Shown here: piece by piece, positions 10,100 to 18,456 of the stretch
Layout: the number at the start of each line of letters is the position of its first letter
Numbering within the stretch: position 1 is the first letter of the stretch
Assembly: GCA_046349855.1 (NCBI GenBank)
Contig: JAXMBM010000029.1
Span: 1 to 64,000, forward strand
Origin: CAIXSC01 sp046349855
GTDB lineage: Bacteria; Planctomycetota; Planctomycetia; Pirellulales; Pirellulaceae
Direction: 5' to 3'
DNA: 64,000 bases
Translations under genes and position numbers: made by a program
Notes under the pieces: model-generated
Database searches by the model: none
The model's input: the letters and a program-made list of their open reading frames with translations, nothing else
What the model was told of the DNA's origin: nothing

Positions 10100-11218
10100 A
10101 TGCGGCGAGCAAGTGCGGCTCTGTGGTTCGCAAGTTTGTTATTCGCTGGCTGCAGCGGCGATAGCTCGTCCCCTGCCGCGCGCCCGCCCTCGGCAACGCC
10201 GGGGGCAGCCAACTCGACCAGTGCTGCCCCCAGTGGCGGGGCGAACAACGAAGGGGTGATCCTGTTGAGGTACACCCCAGGGAGCGAGAGCACCTATCAG
10301 CGCGAGGAAGGTTTTCTCGCCGAAGTTCAGGCGCATCCCGAGCTGCCGATTCTGTCGTCCGATCAGTACTCGGGCACCACTCCCGAAGAATCGCTCGCCA
10401 AGGCTCAGCAAGTGCTGCAGAAGTACGGCCGGCGAGCGCGCGGCATCTTCGCGGTTTGCGAACCGAACGCCAACGGAACGCTGGGAGCACTCGATGAGTT
10501 GGGACTGGCGGGGCAGGTGAAGTTCATCGGCTTCGACCCGAACGAACGGATGGTGCAGGCGTTGCGGGAAGGCAAGATGCACGGCATCGTGTTGCAGGAC
10601 CCGGTGACGATGGGCGAATTGGCGGTGAAGGCGATGATGGCACAGCTCGACCCGTCCGTCCTCTCCGAAACCGATCGCGCTCGACTGCTCGACGGCGACC
10701 GTGTCCGCAAACGGATCCCGACCGGCGAGTACATTGCCACTCAGGAGAACATGGACGAGCCGCGGATGCAGGAGTTGTTGCATCCGCCGCAGGCGGTCGG
10801 GGCGGTCGAGGGAGGCAGCGGCAAGAAATTTCGTCTGGCAGTGATCCCGAAGGGGACCACGCACGAATTCTGGAAGTCAGTGCATTACGGGGCCCAGAAG
10901 GCGGCCGAGGAATTGGGGAACGTCGAAATCCTCTGGCAGGGCCCTCCCCTGGAGAGCGATCGTGGCGAGCAGATCAAGTTGATGCAGAACTTCATCACGA
11001 AGAAAGTTCACGGCATCTGCCTGGCGCCGCTCGATTCCCAGGCTCTGGTCGCCGTCGTTCAAGAGGCGCGGACCAACGGCATTCCAACGGTGATATTCGA
11101 CAGTGGGCTGGACGTGGACGAAAGCGAGTACGTGAGCTACGTGGCGACGGACAATCGCCGCGGCGGGCAACTGGCGGGCCAGCGGATGGTCGAGTTGCTG
11201 GCGGGCCCGCGTCCGTGA
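10100..11218 (+). CDS. Sugar ABC transporter substrate-binding lipoprotein, apparently circularly permuted
   Basis: The ATG at 10100 has GAGG 9 nt upstream and begins a lipoprotein signal (MRRASAALWFASLLFAGC, lipid-modified Cys18). The 372-residue protein has both halves of a periplasmic binding protein of the RbsB family, in swapped order. Residues 51-231 (GVILLRYTPGSES, IFAVCEPNANGTLGAL, KFIGFDPNERMVQAL, GIVLQDPVTMGELAVKAM, ENMDEPRMQELLHPP) match the segment that normally ends such proteins. Residues 242-368 (KKFRLAVIPKGTTHEFWKSV, GICLAPLDSQAL, IPTVIFDSGLD, YVATDNRRGGQLAGQRM) match the segment that normally begins them. The frame is continuous through both joints. It would deliver a sugar to the ATPase and permease encoded directly downstream, if the permuted fold works. 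Confidence 0.9.
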   Translation: MRRASAALWFASLLFAGCSGDSSSPAARPPSATPGAANSTSAAPSGGANNEGVILLRYTPGSESTYQREEGFLAEVQAHPELPILSSDQYSGTTPEESLAKAQQVLQKYGRRARGIFAVCEPNANGTLGALDELGLAGQVKFIGFDPNERMVQALREGKMHGIVLQDPVTMGELAVKAMMAQLDPSVLSETDRARLLDGDRVRKRIPTGEYIATQENMDEPRMQELLHPPQAVGAVEGGSGKKFRLAVIPKGTTHEFWKSVHYGAQKAAEELGNVEILWQGPPLESDRGEQIKLMQNFITKKVHGICLAPLDSQALVAVVQEARTNGIPTVIFDSGLDVDESEYVSYVATDNRRGGQLAGQRMVELLAGPRP

Positions 11219-11228
11219 GGCCGCGCGG

Positions 11229-12731
11229 ATGACAGGCTCGGAACACCTGCTGCGCATGACGGACGTGAGCAAGCGGTTCGGCGCCACGCAGGCGCTGCGC
11301 AACGTCTCACTTGCCCTGCGCCGCGGCGAAGTCTTGGCGCTGATTGGTGAGAACGGGGCCGGCAAGAGTACCCTGATGAAGGTGCTCAGCGGGGCCGTCA
11401 CGGCGGACAGCGGCACGCTGGAACTGGCCGGCCAGCCGTTTCGTCCGCGGGGACCAGCCGATTCCCGCCGCGCTGGCGTGGCGATGATCTATCAGGAACT
11501 CACGCTCTGTCCCGACCTGAGTGTCGAAGACAATATCATGCTGGGGCAGGAGCAGCGTCGAGTCGGCCTGCTGCGGCGTGCGGCCCAGCGGCAACTCGTG
11601 CAGGCGGCCCTGGAACGCCTCGGGCACCCGGAGTTGCGACCGGAGGTCCTGGTGGGCGAGCTGTCGGTTGGTGCTCAGCAGCTGGTCGAAATTGCGCGGG
11701 CCCTTGTGCAACAGGCGCGGCTGGTGGTGTTCGACGAACCGACGAGTTCCCTGACACAGCGCGACGCCGGTCGCCTCTTCGCCGTGATTCGCAAATTGCG
11801 AGATGCGGGCCTTGGTATCATCTACATCAGCCATTTTCTGGAAGAGATCCGGCAGGTCTGTGATCGCTATGCCGTGTTGCGTGATGGCGAATCCGTGGGG
11901 GGAGGCGATCTGCAGGGTGTGACCGAAGCCGAGATTGTGCGGCTCATGGTGGGGCGCACCGTCCAGGAGTTGTTCCCCACGGTCCCGCACGAGCCAGGGG
12001 ACGTCGTGCTCGAAGTCCAGCAGCTCGCTGGCCAGCGGCTTCCCACCGACGTCAGCTTCACGTTGCGGAGCGGAGAAATCCTGGGGTTGGCGGGATTGGT
12101 CGGTGCCGGTCGTACCGAAACTCTGCGGGCTCTCTTCGGCCTCGCTCCTACGCGCGGCGGCACGGTGCTGGTCCGTCAGCACCCTCCTGCCGCCACTCCA
12201 CGGTCGAGAATCCGCGCCGGGCTCGGTTTTCTTTCGGAGGATCGCAAGCAGGAGGGACTCGCCCAGACCCGGTCGCTGGCCGACAACATCACGCTCAGCC
12301 GACTTACCCCCTATTCCTGCTGGGGCTGGTTACGTCTCGGGCAGCGCCGGCGACAGGTCGACGAATGGCTGCGGCGGATGCAGGTGAAGGCGAGTTCACC
12401 GGAGGCGCCGGCGCACAGTCTGTCCGGCGGAAATCAACAGAAGGTGGCCTTGGCCCGAGTGCTCCACGAGGACGCTCAGATCCTGTTGCTTGACGAACCC
12501 ACGCGCGGGATTGACGTGGGAACGAAGGCGGAGATTTACCGGCTGCTGGGATTGCTGGCCGCCGAGGGGCGGGCGGTCGTATTTGTCAGTTCCTATCTGC
12601 CAGAGCTGCTGGCCGTCTGTGATCGCATCGGAGTGCTGGCCCGGGGGCGGCTCCGGGAAATCCGCGCGGCCGCCGACTGGACCGAGGAATCGATCATGGC
12701 GTGCGCGGTGCGCGGCGAGGGGGCGACATGA
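11229..12731 (+). CDS. Sugar ABC transporter ATP-binding protein (RbsA/MglA type)
   Basis: A 500-residue protein with two ABC ATPase domains in one chain, as usual for ribose/galactose-type importers. Domain 1 (about 1-240) has Walker A GENGAGKST, signature LSVGAQQLVEIARAL and Walker B LVVFDEPTSSLT. Domain 2 (about 255-500) has the degenerate loop LVGAGRTET typical of this family, a complete signature SGGNQQKVALARVL and LLLDEPTRGIDVGTKAEIY. It acts on the cytoplasmic face of the membrane and powers import of a monosaccharide. It starts 10 bp after the binding-protein gene and its stop overlaps the permease start (ATGA), so the three genes form an operon. Confidence 0.95.
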   Translation: MTGSEHLLRMTDVSKRFGATQALRNVSLALRRGEVLALIGENGAGKSTLMKVLSGAVTADSGTLELAGQPFRPRGPADSRRAGVAMIYQELTLCPDLSVEDNIMLGQEQRRVGLLRRAAQRQLVQAALERLGHPELRPEVLVGELSVGAQQLVEIARALVQQARLVVFDEPTSSLTQRDAGRLFAVIRKLRDAGLGIIYISHFLEEIRQVCDRYAVLRDGESVGGGDLQGVTEAEIVRLMVGRTVQELFPTVPHEPGDVVLEVQQLAGQRLPTDVSFTLRSGEILGLAGLVGAGRTETLRALFGLAPTRGGTVLVRQHPPAATPRSRIRAGLGFLSEDRKQEGLAQTRSLADNITLSRLTPYSCWGWLRLGQRRRQVDEWLRRMQVKASSPEAPAHSLSGGNQQKVALARVLHEDAQILLLDEPTRGIDVGTKAEIYRLLGLLAAEGRAVVFVSSYLPELLAVCDRIGVLARGRLREIRAAADWTEESIMACAVRGEGAT

Positions 12732-14056
12732 ACCAGCCAGATCGACCTCGCTGGCAGCAGGTCGGCCGGCGTCTGCTCAGCCTGCTGGCTCCGCTGCTGG
12801 CGTTGGTGGCGGTCACCGGCTTCTTTGCCGTGGTGGATCGCCTGTGGGCCGACGGCACGTTTGCCACGACCTTGAATCTCCGGACCGTCACGATTCAGAC
12901 CTGCGTGGTGGCGGTCGCGGCCCTGGGGATGTCGCTGATCATCATTTCGGGTGGAATCGATCTGTCCGCCGGCACGGCGCTGGCGCTGTGCGCCACCACG
13001 CTCGCCTGGGGATTGCGCGAGGACGCAGCCCATCTGCTCCGCCACGGCGACAACTTTGCCCGCGCGTCGATTCGTCTGGAAGAGGCGCAGAAGCGACTCA
13101 AGTCAGCCCGCCAGGAAAGTCCAGAACGTCAGGCCGAGTTGCAGCGTCAGGTGCAGCTGACGCGGTCGCGGCTGATCGAACTGCTGACGGCCAAACGGGG
13201 GGCGCTTGCCGCATCGTCCGTAACGGCGGGCGGCAAGGATCCACGGACCGTACTGGACCAGAAACTGGCGCGACTGCAGGCGGACGAATTCACATTGCGC
13301 GTCGATCCGTTATGGCTCGAAGGGATCCCCAACTCGCCCTGGACTCCCTGGGTGGCTCTGCTGATTGGCATCAGTACCGGTGGACTGGCCGGGTTGTTCA
13401 ACGGCGTGCTGATCAGCACCCTGCGGATTCCTCCGTTCGTGGTGACGCTCGGTTCAATGACCATGTTTCTGGGGCTGGGAAACCTGCTGTCGGGGAACGT
13501 GCCGATCCGCCCCTCATTCAGCCAGATCCCGTCCTGGATCGGCGACCTGGATGGCAACACTCCCGAAGCTCTGTGGGGTGGCTTTCCGACGGGTGTGTGG
13601 CTGGCGGGGCTGTTGGCCGTCGTGGTCGGACTAGCCCTGCGCTACACCGTTTTTGGTCGCTACGTGTTCGCCTTGGGTTCAAACGAGCACACCGCGCGGC
13701 TCTGCGGGATCCATGTGGGTTGGACCAAGACTTCCATTTACGCCCTTGGAGGACTGCTGTTCGGCATCGCCGGGGTCTATCAGTTTGCCCGGCTATCGAC
13801 CGGCAATCCCATGTCGGGTGCCGGGTTGGAACTGGAAGTCATTGCGGCCGTCGTGATTGGCGGCGGAAGCCTCAGCGGTGGACGCGGGACGGTGCTGGGC
13901 ACGCTCGCCGGCGCGGCCATGACCGCCGTCATCAAGAGTGGTTGCACGCAGCTGGAATTGAGCGATGCGTTGCAGCGCATCATCCTGGGTGTCATCATTA
14001 TCTGTGCCGTGACGATCGATCAGCTGCGGCAGCGACATGCCGCGGCGGGAAGCTGA
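12728..14056 (+). CDS. Sugar ABC transporter permease (RbsC type) with a large coiled-coil-like insertion
   Basis: The chosen ATG at 12728 overlaps the ATPase stop in ATGA, giving 442 residues. Family motifs include ISGGIDLSAGTALAL (about 73-87), GLAGLFNGVLIST (about 219-231), PPFVVTLGSMTMFLG, and VFALGSNEHTARLCGI with VIAAVVIGGGSLSGGRGTV near the end. Family members are usually about 320-340 residues. The excess is a hydrophilic segment at about residues 100-205, rich in Arg/Glu/Gln with heptad-like spacing (ARASIRLEEAQKRLKSARQE), between two membrane helices and probably periplasmic. It forms the channel for the sugar delivered by the upstream binding protein. Confidence 0.93.
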   Translation: MNQPDRPRWQQVGRRLLSLLAPLLALVAVTGFFAVVDRLWADGTFATTLNLRTVTIQTCVVAVAALGMSLIIISGGIDLSAGTALALCATTLAWGLREDAAHLLRHGDNFARASIRLEEAQKRLKSARQESPERQAELQRQVQLTRSRLIELLTAKRGALAASSVTAGGKDPRTVLDQKLARLQADEFTLRVDPLWLEGIPNSPWTPWVALLIGISTGGLAGLFNGVLISTLRIPPFVVTLGSMTMFLGLGNLLSGNVPIRPSFSQIPSWIGDLDGNTPEALWGGFPTGVWLAGLLAVVVGLALRYTVFGRYVFALGSNEHTARLCGIHVGWTKTSIYALGGLLFGIAGVYQFARLSTGNPMSGAGLELEVIAAVVIGGGSLSGGRGTVLGTLAGAAMTAVIKSGCTQLELSDALQRIILGVIIICAVTIDQLRQRHAAAGS

Positions 14057-14073
14057 CATTCCGAGGAGTGGCC

Positions 14074-15726
14074 ATGGGTTCTCCACGTCCCGTGCGGTTG
14101 GTGTTCCGCCGCGCGCTGCGGCGCATCCCGTCCTGCTTCCGCCTGACGGCCCAGGCGGGCTGCGTACTGGGATGGCTGCTGGTGGCCGGCGCTCTCGGGC
14201 GCGCCGAAGAGGATCGGGCCCGGGATGAAGCGGCGCGCGAAGCCGAGGCCGAGCGTCTGGTGCGTCGAGCCGCCACCGTGCGGCGCATCGATCAGTTGCT
14301 GGCGGAGGGTTGGGAGCGGGCGGGCGTGCAGCCGGTGGAGTTGGCGAGCGATGCCGAATTCGTGCGCCGTGCCTACCTGGACCTGACCGGAATCATTCCA
14401 CGCGTATCCGAGGTGCGGGCCTTTCTGGCGGATGATCGCCCGGACAAGCACGAGCGTTTGATCGACGAACTGACGGCGGCGCCGCGTCACGCCACGCACC
14501 TGGCGAATTACTGGCGCCACACGCTGCTGCCGGGCGGCACCTCGCCCGAGAACTTGCCCAGCGCCGCTGGCGTGCAGAACTGGCTGCGTGCCCAATTCGT
14601 CGACAATGTCCGCTACGACCGCTTTGTGTCGGACTTTCTGGTGGTGACCAGCGGCAGCGATACGGGCCCGGCGTTGTTCTACACCGCCCTGGAACTCAAG
14701 CCGGAGAAACTGGCGTCGGCGACAGCCCGTATTTTCCTGGGGCTGCAGATCGAATGTGCGCAGTGCCATCACCACCCCTTTGACAAATGGCGCCAGGAGG
14801 AATTCTGGGGGTATGCGGCGTTCTTTGCACGGCTGAGGCAACCTCGCGAGGGGCGGCCGATGCTGCAGGCGTCGATCGAGGACCTCGAGGTAGGCGAGGT
14901 GCGTCTGCCGGGGAAAGAGGTCGTCATTGCGCCCGCTTTTCCCGATGGTCGCACGCCGCCTCAGGATGAGCCGGGAACGCGGCGCGAGCAATTAGCCATC
15001 TGGATGGCGTCGCGCGACAATCCGTATCTCGCCCGAGCAGCCGTGAATCGCCTGTGGGCTCAGCTATTCGGCCGTGGACTGGTCGAGCCGGTGGACGATC
15101 TGGGCCCCCACAACCCGCCGAGCCATCCGGAACTGCTGGAGGAACTCACTCGCGATTTTGTCGCCTCGGGGTTTGACCTGCGGGAATGCTATCGCACCCT
15201 GGCGCGAACACGAGCCTATCGGCTGTCGAGTCGCGTGGCCGAACCTCCGGTTCCCGCGGAGCTGTTTGCTCGCATGGAGTTGAAGCCGTTGACGGCGGAT
15301 CAGCTGTACGACTCCTGGGAACGGCTGCGGCTGTCGAGCGGGGGCGCCGCGGCGCGAGCGGGGCAGGCGTCGCCGCTGTCCGATCCGCGGCGGCAGGCAT
15401 TTCTGCTGAAGTTCCCGCCTCCTGGGCGTTCCCCGGCTGACTACCAGTCCGGGGTGCTCCAGGCACTCACCTTGCTCAATGGCGCTGTCACCACCGAGCT
15501 CACCAGCGCCGGCCAGGGGGGGCTGCTGGGGGCACTCGACGCTCCCTGGTTTGACGCTACGGAGCGGGTGCGGATCCTCTTCCTGGCAACCTTGGCACGG
15601 TATCCCGAGGAGTCCGAACAGGAACGTTTCCTGACGCATCTTCAGCACGGTCCTCCCGCGCCGCAGGCCGCCGAAGATCTGCTCTGGGTCCTGGTCAATT
15701 CGGCCGAATTCGCCTTCAACCACTGA
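14074..15726 (+). CDS. DUF1549/DUF1553 planctomycete exported protein
   Basis: From the ATG at 14074, with GAGGAG upstream, the protein is 550 residues. A hydrophobic segment at about residues 20-40 suggests a signal peptide. The DUF1549 part has IDQLLAEGW, FVRRAYLDLTGIIPRVSEV, LANYWRHTLL, FLGLQIECAQCHHHPFDKW; the DUF1553 part has RRE-QLAIWMASRDNPYLARA, NRLWAQLFGRGLVEPVDDLG, NPPSHPELLEELTRDFVASG and TRAYRLSSR. No N-terminal cytochrome-c-like CxxCH domain is present, unlike the longer relative at 25272. Biochemical function is not established for these families; they are abundant in planctomycetes and often near carbohydrate genes. It lies 17 bp after the permease, so it is probably cotranscribed. 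Confidence 0.93.
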   Translation: MGSPRPVRLVFRRALRRIPSCFRLTAQAGCVLGWLLVAGALGRAEEDRARDEAAREAEAERLVRRAATVRRIDQLLAEGWERAGVQPVELASDAEFVRRAYLDLTGIIPRVSEVRAFLADDRPDKHERLIDELTAAPRHATHLANYWRHTLLPGGTSPENLPSAAGVQNWLRAQFVDNVRYDRFVSDFLVVTSGSDTGPALFYTALELKPEKLASATARIFLGLQIECAQCHHHPFDKWRQEEFWGYAAFFARLRQPREGRPMLQASIEDLEVGEVRLPGKEVVIAPAFPDGRTPPQDEPGTRREQLAIWMASRDNPYLARAAVNRLWAQLFGRGLVEPVDDLGPHNPPSHPELLEELTRDFVASGFDLRECYRTLARTRAYRLSSRVAEPPVPAELFARMELKPLTADQLYDSWERLRLSSGGAAARAGQASPLSDPRRQAFLLKFPPPGRSPADYQSGVLQALTLLNGAVTTELTSAGQGGLLGALDAPWFDATERVRILFLATLARYPEESEQERFLTHLQHGPPAPQAAEDLLWVLVNSAEFAFNH

Positions 15727-15928
15727 GCCTGGTCGGTGACGTGGCCAACGGAACGGTCCGGGCCGGTCCCAGGGTGATCCCGGCTGTGGATTGCCAGTGA
15801 GCCTCGGCCACGATACGCTCCAGAGGAGCCGGCTGAACGATTGGGAGCCGGGCTCGCGACCGTGCCCTGCCCTATTCTCCTCGTCCGCGGAACAGGCCCG
15901 GTCGCCGACGCCTCCTCAGGAGCTTTCC

Positions 15929-17857
15929 ATGTGCTTTCCGCTGCCTCCGCTCCCGGTTGGTCATCGTGGCGGCTGGATCCTGATGCTCGGCCTGTCCCGG
16001 TGCACGCTGCTATCGTGCTTGATGATCGTGGCTGGTTGTGGCCGCTCGACTCCAACCCCTCTTCCACCCGCCAACGTCCCGCCCGTCGCCGTCGACCAGC
16101 CGCCCGCGACCAGCAGTGACTCAGCGGCACCGCCGAAGGAATTGACGCCGAGCGCAGCGGCGCCGCAAGCCGCCGAGGCGCCGGCTGCAGATTCCCCGAT
16201 GGCCGACGCGGCGACTCCGCCGACGGCCAAGACGTCGGACGCTCCGCCGGGCGAGGTGCCGGGTGACGCGCGCCCGCCGTCGGCGGCAGCGCCCGAGGCC
16301 GCAGCGGCAACGCCGGCTGCCGCCGTCTCGGCGGTGCGGTTGATGCTGTTGACGGCCGGTGGACCGGTGTTGCTCGATCTGTCGATCACGTTGGATGGTC
16401 GTCCGTTGGGAGTTTCCCTGGATGAGTGGTTGCAGCACCTGCGACGGACGGCGGACACCGATGGGGACGGGCGCGTCACGTGGAATGAACTGACCGCGCA
16501 GCGGCAGGTGCGCAGTGGCCTGCTGGGCAACGAAAGGCTGGAAAACGAACGAGAGCGTCTCGAGTTCATTCGCCAGTACGATACGAACCACAATGAGTTG
16601 GTGGACGAGTTGGAATGGTCGCGTGTGTTCCGCCAGAACAGTTCGCGTGGGCAGGCGTTTTCGGTCGAGAATCGCGCTGACCATCGGGACTGGAATCGAC
16701 CGCAGTCCCCGCTGCTGGCTCTGCTCGATACGGACGGCGTCCTGGGGCTGAGCGCCGCCGAGCGTCAGGGCGCGGCGGAGCGGTTGGCACGACTGGATAC
16801 CGACGACGATGAGCGGCTTCAGACGTACGAAGTCAGCGCGACTCAGGTGGAAATGCCGGGAATGCCGGCCGCCAGCCAGCGGCGTTCGAGCGGTCCGAAT
16901 AGGGTGTGGCACCTGTCACCGCGGACCGACTGGGATTCCGTGACCCGCGCTTTCCAGCTCACGTACGCGCTGGGAGGGCCGCTGGCGACGGGCTGCTTTC
17001 CGCAGCGAACCGAGCTCTTCACCCGACTCGATGAAGACACGAATCAACGTCTGAGCCGCCGGGAGTTGACCCGGCTGGCCGAGATCGAACCGGATGTCCG
17101 GCTGGCGATTCGCTGGGGAGAAGGAGCCGACTCGCCGCTGAAGCTGCTCGACTGGTCCACCCAACTGGGACCGCAGGAGGCGGCGTGCGTTGCGGGGCCG
17201 AATTTCCTGGACCTGCAGCTCTTCGGTACCACGCTGGAGCTGTTTACCGTGGAGAATTCGGGCGAGTCCGCGCGGGGTCGAGCTCAGCGGCTGCTCAGCG
17301 AGTACGACGCCAACCGCAACGGCTATCTGGATGGTGACGAAATCAAAGCCGTACTGGGGATGCTGATGGCCTCCGCTTCAGACATCGACGGCGATGGCAA
17401 TGAGCAGGTGACCGTCGAGGAGTTGGCGACTTTTTTCCGCGAGCAGGAACAGGCCGCGTCGTTTCAGTTTCGGGCAGTTGCCAGCCATCCCGAGGATGCC
17501 TGGTGGACGGTCCTGGACGACGATCGCGATGGGCAGCTCAACGGTGGTGAGATCGCCCGTGCGGCGACTCGACTGCAGGCGTTCGATCAGGATGGATCGG
17601 GCGACGTGGTGCCGGACGAGTTGCCCGAACTGGTCTGGCTGGCGATCGTCCGGGGCGAGCCTGCAGCCGGGCTGCTCCGTCCACCGCCGCGAAGCGCGCC
17701 ACAGGCCAACGGGGCGCCGGCCTGGTTTCGCAACATGGATGGCAATGGCGATGGATCGTTGAGCCGGCGGGAGTTTCTCGGAGACGAGACTCTGTTCCAA
17801 CGGTTGGACGCGAATCACGATGGTCGGTTGGAAGCCGGGGAACTGCCAGGCTCCTGA
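15929..17857 (+). CDS. EF-hand repeat lipoprotein
   Basis: Starting at the ATG at 15929 (AGGAGC 6-11 nt upstream) the protein is 642 residues. A signal peptide ends in a lipobox (LMIVAGC), followed by about 100 residues of Pro/Ala linker. At least ten EF-hand-like loops follow, at about residues 175 (DTDGDGRVTWNE), 217 (DTNHNELVDELE), 289, 367, 460 (DANRNGYLDGDE), 484, 529 (DDDRDGQLNGGE), 552, 603 (DGNGDGSLSRRE) and 627 (DANHDGRLEAGE); several keep all calcium ligands. It is probably a cell-envelope calcium-binding or structural protein. It follows the DUF1549/DUF1553 gene by about 200 bp; a shared transcript with the sugar operon is possible but unproven. Confidence 0.9.
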   Translation: MCFPLPPLPVGHRGGWILMLGLSRCTLLSCLMIVAGCGRSTPTPLPPANVPPVAVDQPPATSSDSAAPPKELTPSAAAPQAAEAPAADSPMADAATPPTAKTSDAPPGEVPGDARPPSAAAPEAAAATPAAAVSAVRLMLLTAGGPVLLDLSITLDGRPLGVSLDEWLQHLRRTADTDGDGRVTWNELTAQRQVRSGLLGNERLENERERLEFIRQYDTNHNELVDELEWSRVFRQNSSRGQAFSVENRADHRDWNRPQSPLLALLDTDGVLGLSAAERQGAAERLARLDTDDDERLQTYEVSATQVEMPGMPAASQRRSSGPNRVWHLSPRTDWDSVTRAFQLTYALGGPLATGCFPQRTELFTRLDEDTNQRLSRRELTRLAEIEPDVRLAIRWGEGADSPLKLLDWSTQLGPQEAACVAGPNFLDLQLFGTTLELFTVENSGESARGRAQRLLSEYDANRNGYLDGDEIKAVLGMLMASASDIDGDGNEQVTVEELATFFREQEQAASFQFRAVASHPEDAWWTVLDDDRDGQLNGGEIARAATRLQAFDQDGSGDVVPDELPELVWLAIVRGEPAAGLLRPPPRSAPQANGAPAWFRNMDGNGDGSLSRREFLGDETLFQRLDANHDGRLEAGELPGS

Positions 17858-18084
17858 AGTCCCTCCGCTTGCTATTCGCTGCGCACCATGAACGACCAGT
17901 CATCCTTGTTGTTGATCGTGATGCGGTCGATTCTAGCTCCGGTCGTGACACCGAAAAACGGCACCGCCCTCGCGGGAGCCAGCCTGTTGTCGGCACTGGG
18001 CTATCCATTGCTCGCCTTGTCACTTCGAACCCCAGCCTCCGCTCCACTGCCCGCGACGCCGATGACGTCGCTGGAGGAATCTTC
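17858..18084. other. Intergenic region with possible gene remnant on the minus strand
   Basis: No intact gene is seen. On the minus strand the frame ending at a stop near 17873 encodes a protein-like tail (GARIDRITINNKDDWSFMVR) with good GC3, but the same frame has a stop at 18001-18003 and nothing recognisable beyond it. This may be the 3' end of a decayed gene. Confidence 0.3.
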
Positions 18085-18334
18085 ATGAATTGGCGCCGCC
18101 GCCTTGGGAGTCACGGAAATCCGGCAGTTCGGTGCTTCCAGCGTGCAGATCCCGCGCCGCCTGCAAGCCCTGCTCGATGCTCTGCGCGAAGACCTCCCGC
18201 CGTCGCGGCATCCGGCGCTGGATGAAGAGCAGCGACTGCTGGAGTTGGCCATTGCCACCGGCTTTGCCGATCCGCGGGAACGTGGACGAGCCGGGGCCGG
18301 AGATACTCAGGGGATGGGTGCTCGCCGAGTCTGA
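18085..18334 (+). pseudogene. Small frameshifted ORF of unknown function
   Basis: An ATG at 18085 is preceded by a good ribosome site (GGAGGAA, 7 nt). That frame soon loses coding character, but the frame shifted by one base just after a CGCCGCCGCC run (about 18094-18103) continues to 18334 with strong GC3. It reads VQIPRRLQALLDALREDL then HPALDEEQRLLELAIATGF, which looks like a real helical protein. Removing one base from the run would give an intact protein of about 82 residues. I do not recognise it. It could be a sequencing error, a decayed gene, or a gene using the TTG at 18104. Confidence 0.35.
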
Positions 18335-18439
18335 ACGGGCCTGGTGACCGATGCGATCTCCCAGTCCGCTGCGCGCGACGAGTGGCGTGGTGGTGTCGCT
18401 TCGAGTCGCGCGGCGTCGGGCCCGCATGTCGCACCGGCT

Positions 18440-18448
18440 TGCTATACT
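18440..18448 (+). promoter_or_regulatory. Possible extended -10 promoter of the acyl-CoA ligase gene
   Basis: TGCTATACT at 18440-18448 is an extended -10 (TG-n-TATACT) without a good -35. Transcription would begin near 18455, only about 2 nt before the ATG at 18457, suggesting a nearly leaderless mRNA if this promoter and that start are both correct. Confidence 0.4.
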
Positions 18449-18456
18449 CCGACATC

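Noticed and set aside
12490..14073. Long open frame extending the DUF1549/DUF1553 gene upstream through the permease
   Set aside because: The upstream part overlaps two clearly coding transporter genes in another frame; the ATG at 14074 with its ribosome site is the real start.
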